Positions 23,629-26,128 of a DNA stretch of 26,128 nt are shown piece by piece. The notes under the pieces were generated by a model. That model did no database searches. It saw only the letters and a list, made by a program, of their open reading frames with translations, and was not told the DNA's origin. The DNA is from Branchiostoma floridae. Lineage: Eukaryota > Chordata > Leptocardii > Amphioxiformes > Branchiostomatidae. The translations under genes were made by a program, and so were the position numbers. Position 1 is the stretch's first letter. Every line of letters starts with the position of its first letter. Location of the stretch: NCBI RefSeq assembly GCF_000003815.2, contig NW_023365618.1, positions 129,091 to 155,218 on the forward strand, written 5' to 3'.

Positions 23629-24910
23629 CAAGCAGTATTGTTCAAGTTTTGCAGCTGGTATTGTTAGAAATTAAGCTATTTCAATCATTAAACTAAATGT
23701 GGTTGTTTTTTTTTTTTATCTATATCCTTAAAGTCTGTGCTATTGTCAATCTACCACTTTTAACTAGGCATCAATTCCTAAGTTTTCTTTATACTAGACA
23801 GTAGGTGTAAACTGTTGTAATACCTCTCTCATTTTATTCACGATCTACGAGCGTATCGATTGAAGATCGGCCATATTTAAGATCGACAGAGGGTTGCGCG
23901 ATAGATATAGATATAGATAGATATGGATAGATATAGAGAGACAGAGAGAGAGGCGAGAAAAATAGAGAGTGAGAGAGAGAGACAGGGAGAGAAAGAGAGA
24001 GAGAGGGGGGGCAGAGATAGAGAGAGAGAGGGAGGGAGGGAGGGAGAGAGAGTGTGTGTGGAAGAGAGACAGAGAGAGAGAGAGAAAGAAAGAATGACAG
24101 AGATAGAGAGAGAATTTTAAATAGGCAGTGACACAGCCAACCACCCACGAGGATAAAAAAACGTTTTGTGCAGCAAGACAGCTGGACATGGTAGGACACA
24201 TGCATGGCTGTCCTAAAAATGCCCCAAGTTAGCGATCGTAGGACGATTGCACCAACTTTGTGACCACGCCTTAAGTAGACCGAGGGTAAAGAAAAAACGA
24301 ACGCCCACAAAAAACCATCTCGCTGCTTCAAGTTGAACCCTAGACTTCTTTAATTGACAGTTGTGGAAAGTCAAGTCCAGTTTTAGCCGATTAGTGTGTC
24401 CTTTGAAAACACTGCTTCGCGTCTGTGTCATGTGTCATTGACCTTTCCAATACCTGCTTGTGGTCGTTGAACTTTTAAGGTCTTTGTAGTGGGTGATTGT
24501 GGTACCACCTTAGCGTTGCACAAGTTCACATTCAATAGATACACGTAGAGAGGTATAGGTATAGATATAGATAGATATCTGTGTGTGTATGTGTTTGTGT
24601 TTGTGTGTGTGTGTGCGTTAGTGCGTGCGTGCGTACGTATGTGCTTGTGCGTGCGCGCGCCTAAGTCTGTGTGTTGAAATGATTTAAATCCAAATAATGA
24701 TAAATGATATAGCACCCAGAACTAGAACGAGTATCTATCCATCTACCTATATCTATCTATACCTATCGATCGATAGATATTTAGATATAGGCAGATATAT
24801 AGATGTATAGATACATTAATACATAATAGAGATATATAGAGATAAATAGAGATAGACAGATAGATAGATATAGATATAGATAGATATGGATAAGTACAGA
24901 GAGAGAGGCG
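23629..24910. repeat. Segmental duplication, right unit
   Basis: Counterpart of 21866-23437. After the left-edge match (23629-23830) comes a short inverted copy (23859-23898) of 22196-22238, then the GA-rich block and truncated MITE nearly identical to 23064-23437, then sequence homologous to 22465-22880 including GGTATAGGTATAGATATAGA. Confidence 0.8.
24127..24270. mobile_element. Second 5'-truncated copy of the Harbinger-like MITE
   Basis: Essentially identical to 23273-23416, with the same GA-rich left junction, so the two arose by duplication of the truncated form rather than by separate insertions. Confidence 0.8.
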
Positions 24911-25218
24911 AGAAAAAGAGAGAGTGAGAGAGATAGAGATAGAGAGAGACAGAGAGAGAGAAAGAGACTGACAGAGAGAGAGTGTGTGTGACACAGAGAC
25001 TGACAGATAGGGAGACACAGAGAGAGACAGAGACAGACACTGACGGAGACAGAGACAGAGAGAGACAGATACTGACAGAGAGAGAGAAGGGGGGAAGAAG
25101 GACAGAGAGAGAGAGAGAGAGGGAGAGAGAGAGAAAGAGACTGACAGAGAGACAGACAGAGAGAGGGAGGGAGGGAGAGAGAGAGAGCGAGGGAGAGACG
25201 GAGAGAGAGAGAGAGACT
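24735..25218. repeat. GATA- and GA-rich microsatellite block, ~480 bp
   Basis: Starts with ATCTATC/GATA units and continues as an interrupted (GA)n/(GACA)n purine tract. The strand is almost pyrimidine-free for long stretches. The long S/L-rich minus-strand open frames are artefacts of this composition. Confidence 0.93.
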
Positions 25219-25226
25219 GTGGATGA

Positions 25227-25409
25227 CCATGGCCGGAAGTAACCTTAGAGGCACCAGACACGGGGAGAGTTGAGGACATCAACGCAGAGTATTACACAAC
25301 TAAGGTCACATGGTCCAAGGATTTCTGGCGACCTACCAAACTGGTACAATTCCTGCTGACTCGACTGGAGTCGCGTCTGTTTCCACTCAGAACCAGGACT
25401 TCTTTTTAG
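25227..25409 (+). other. Unassigned ORF, possible exon or gene fragment
   Basis: Sixty open codons between TGA (25224-25226) and TAG (25407-25409), with no ATG at the start. The translation includes EVTLEAPDTGRVEDINAEYY, TTKVTWSKDFWRPTKLVQFL and RLESRLFPLRTRTSF. The composition looks protein-like and non-repetitive, unlike its surroundings, but I do not recognise a family. The GA-rich sequence just upstream makes a poor polypyrimidine tract, so a normal acceptor is doubtful. It may be a terminal exon, a retrocopy fragment or chance. Confidence 0.3.
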
Positions 25410-26128
25410 CAAGGGCCAAAAGGCTGTCTGGAAATCTTGGCTACCTACCGAGCTGCGTTGTGAAGTATACTTCATGCACGTACTTCAAACCGAGCACTAA
25501 CAAAAAAAGCCTCATCATTATCCTCATCTCTAGTCGACGTGCGTACGAATCGTTGGAGTTATACCGCCCATACGAGGCGACATATCGTACATACCATTTC
25601 TTTGGATGTTACATGATGGTATGCGCCTTGTTTTCAGCACGAGTGAACGATTGAAATCACCGCATGGCTGACACGAGAGAGAGAGATTTGTCAAGCCTCC
25701 ATCCGGGTGATTTGTAGCGATTCACCAAAGCAAGACAGAATGATATGGACCATCACACGATATAAACCTACTCTTTTGTTTCAGGTTTGATTGGTTCTTT
25801 CAATTGATTAACGTGAATTTGTTGCAAGTAAAAAATTTAATTTAATTAAACACATCAATTATAAACATTGTTTTTTAGAACGCTATAATTACATTGGCTA
25901 CTACGAATTTCATTTGGTTGCATGAAGTGTGCTTCAACCTTTACCTTACACAAACATGTTGATATATATGGTAGTTTTCAGCCCCGTAATCCTTGTACTA
26001 TTGACGGCGAGCCTATCAACGCTATGTGTAGCAGGGCCCTCTCTGGGATCGACCCTGTATTTATATCAAACAAGTGCTTTGGAAAAAAGCTGACGTTTGC
26101 GTTTTATAGTGTTTGTGTTAGAATATAT
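25410..26128. other. Right end of the window, no supported gene
   Basis: A plus-strand open frame overlaps the left part (to 25654) but shows no recognisable motif and disagrees in frame with the better ORF at 25227-25409. The rest is A/T-rich without repeats that I can identify. Confidence 0.4.

Noticed and set aside
25278-25291. ATCAACGCAGAGTA, identical to part of a cDNA-synthesis adapter
   Set aside because: Only 14 bases match, the flanking adapter bases are absent, and the sequence lies within a continuous open frame; chance is more likely than contamination.
25310-25654. 114-codon plus-strand ORF at the right end
   Set aside because: It conflicts in frame with the more protein-like ORF at 25227-25409 and shows no motif.

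Overview
The window is draft animal nuclear DNA: intron-rich genes with GT/AG splice sites, long introns full of repeats, and two N-gaps. An ATR checkpoint-kinase gene, a secreted tectonin-repeat lectin gene, a Penelope-like retroelement, many TIR elements and frequent ACATGT words point to an invertebrate deuterostome. An amphioxus (Branchiostoma) is my best guess; this is inference, no search was run.

Layout. (1) 158-5955, plus strand: the last eleven coding exons of an ATR orthologue (catalytic lysine segment, DRH..N loop, DFN, FATC end), with one apparent single-base deletion in the PFRLTHNM exon. Its introns hold a piggyBac-type TTAA element (368-1329) and two arrays of one ~50-bp minisatellite. 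(2) 5956-7861: convergent intergenic/3' region. (3) 7862-9294, minus strand: last two exons of a myotubularin-related gene most like MTMR10, with a partial exon duplication in the intron. (4) 9797-9896: 100-N gap. (5) 9897-21130, minus strand: a tectonin beta-propeller gene with a TATA-like box, signal-peptide exon and seven phase-1 repeat exons alternating 2-1-2-1-2-1-(2) repeats. Exons and an intronic minisatellite have been copied as a block. One intron carries a 13-bp-TSD-flanked Penelope-like insertion (12298-14069) made of two opposed pieces with 513-bp inverted arms, each holding a recognisable hammerhead ribozyme. The ~4.7-kb first intron has two 44-bp x4 arrays in which every unit has a CRE palindrome TGACGTCA, and a 313-bp TIR element. 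(6) 21131-26128: mostly non-genic, with tandem segmental duplication, Harbinger-like MITE copies and GT/GATA/GA microsatellites around a 191-N gap, then an unassigned 60-codon ORF.

The genes do not form a pathway: ATR is a DNA-damage kinase, the MTMR10-like protein belongs to the catalytically inactive myotubularins, and the tectonin protein is probably a secreted innate-immune-type lectin. The main interest is in the mobile-element architecture (ribozyme-bearing inverted Penelope, CRE arrays), the modular lectin exons, and places where the assembly contradicts gene structure.
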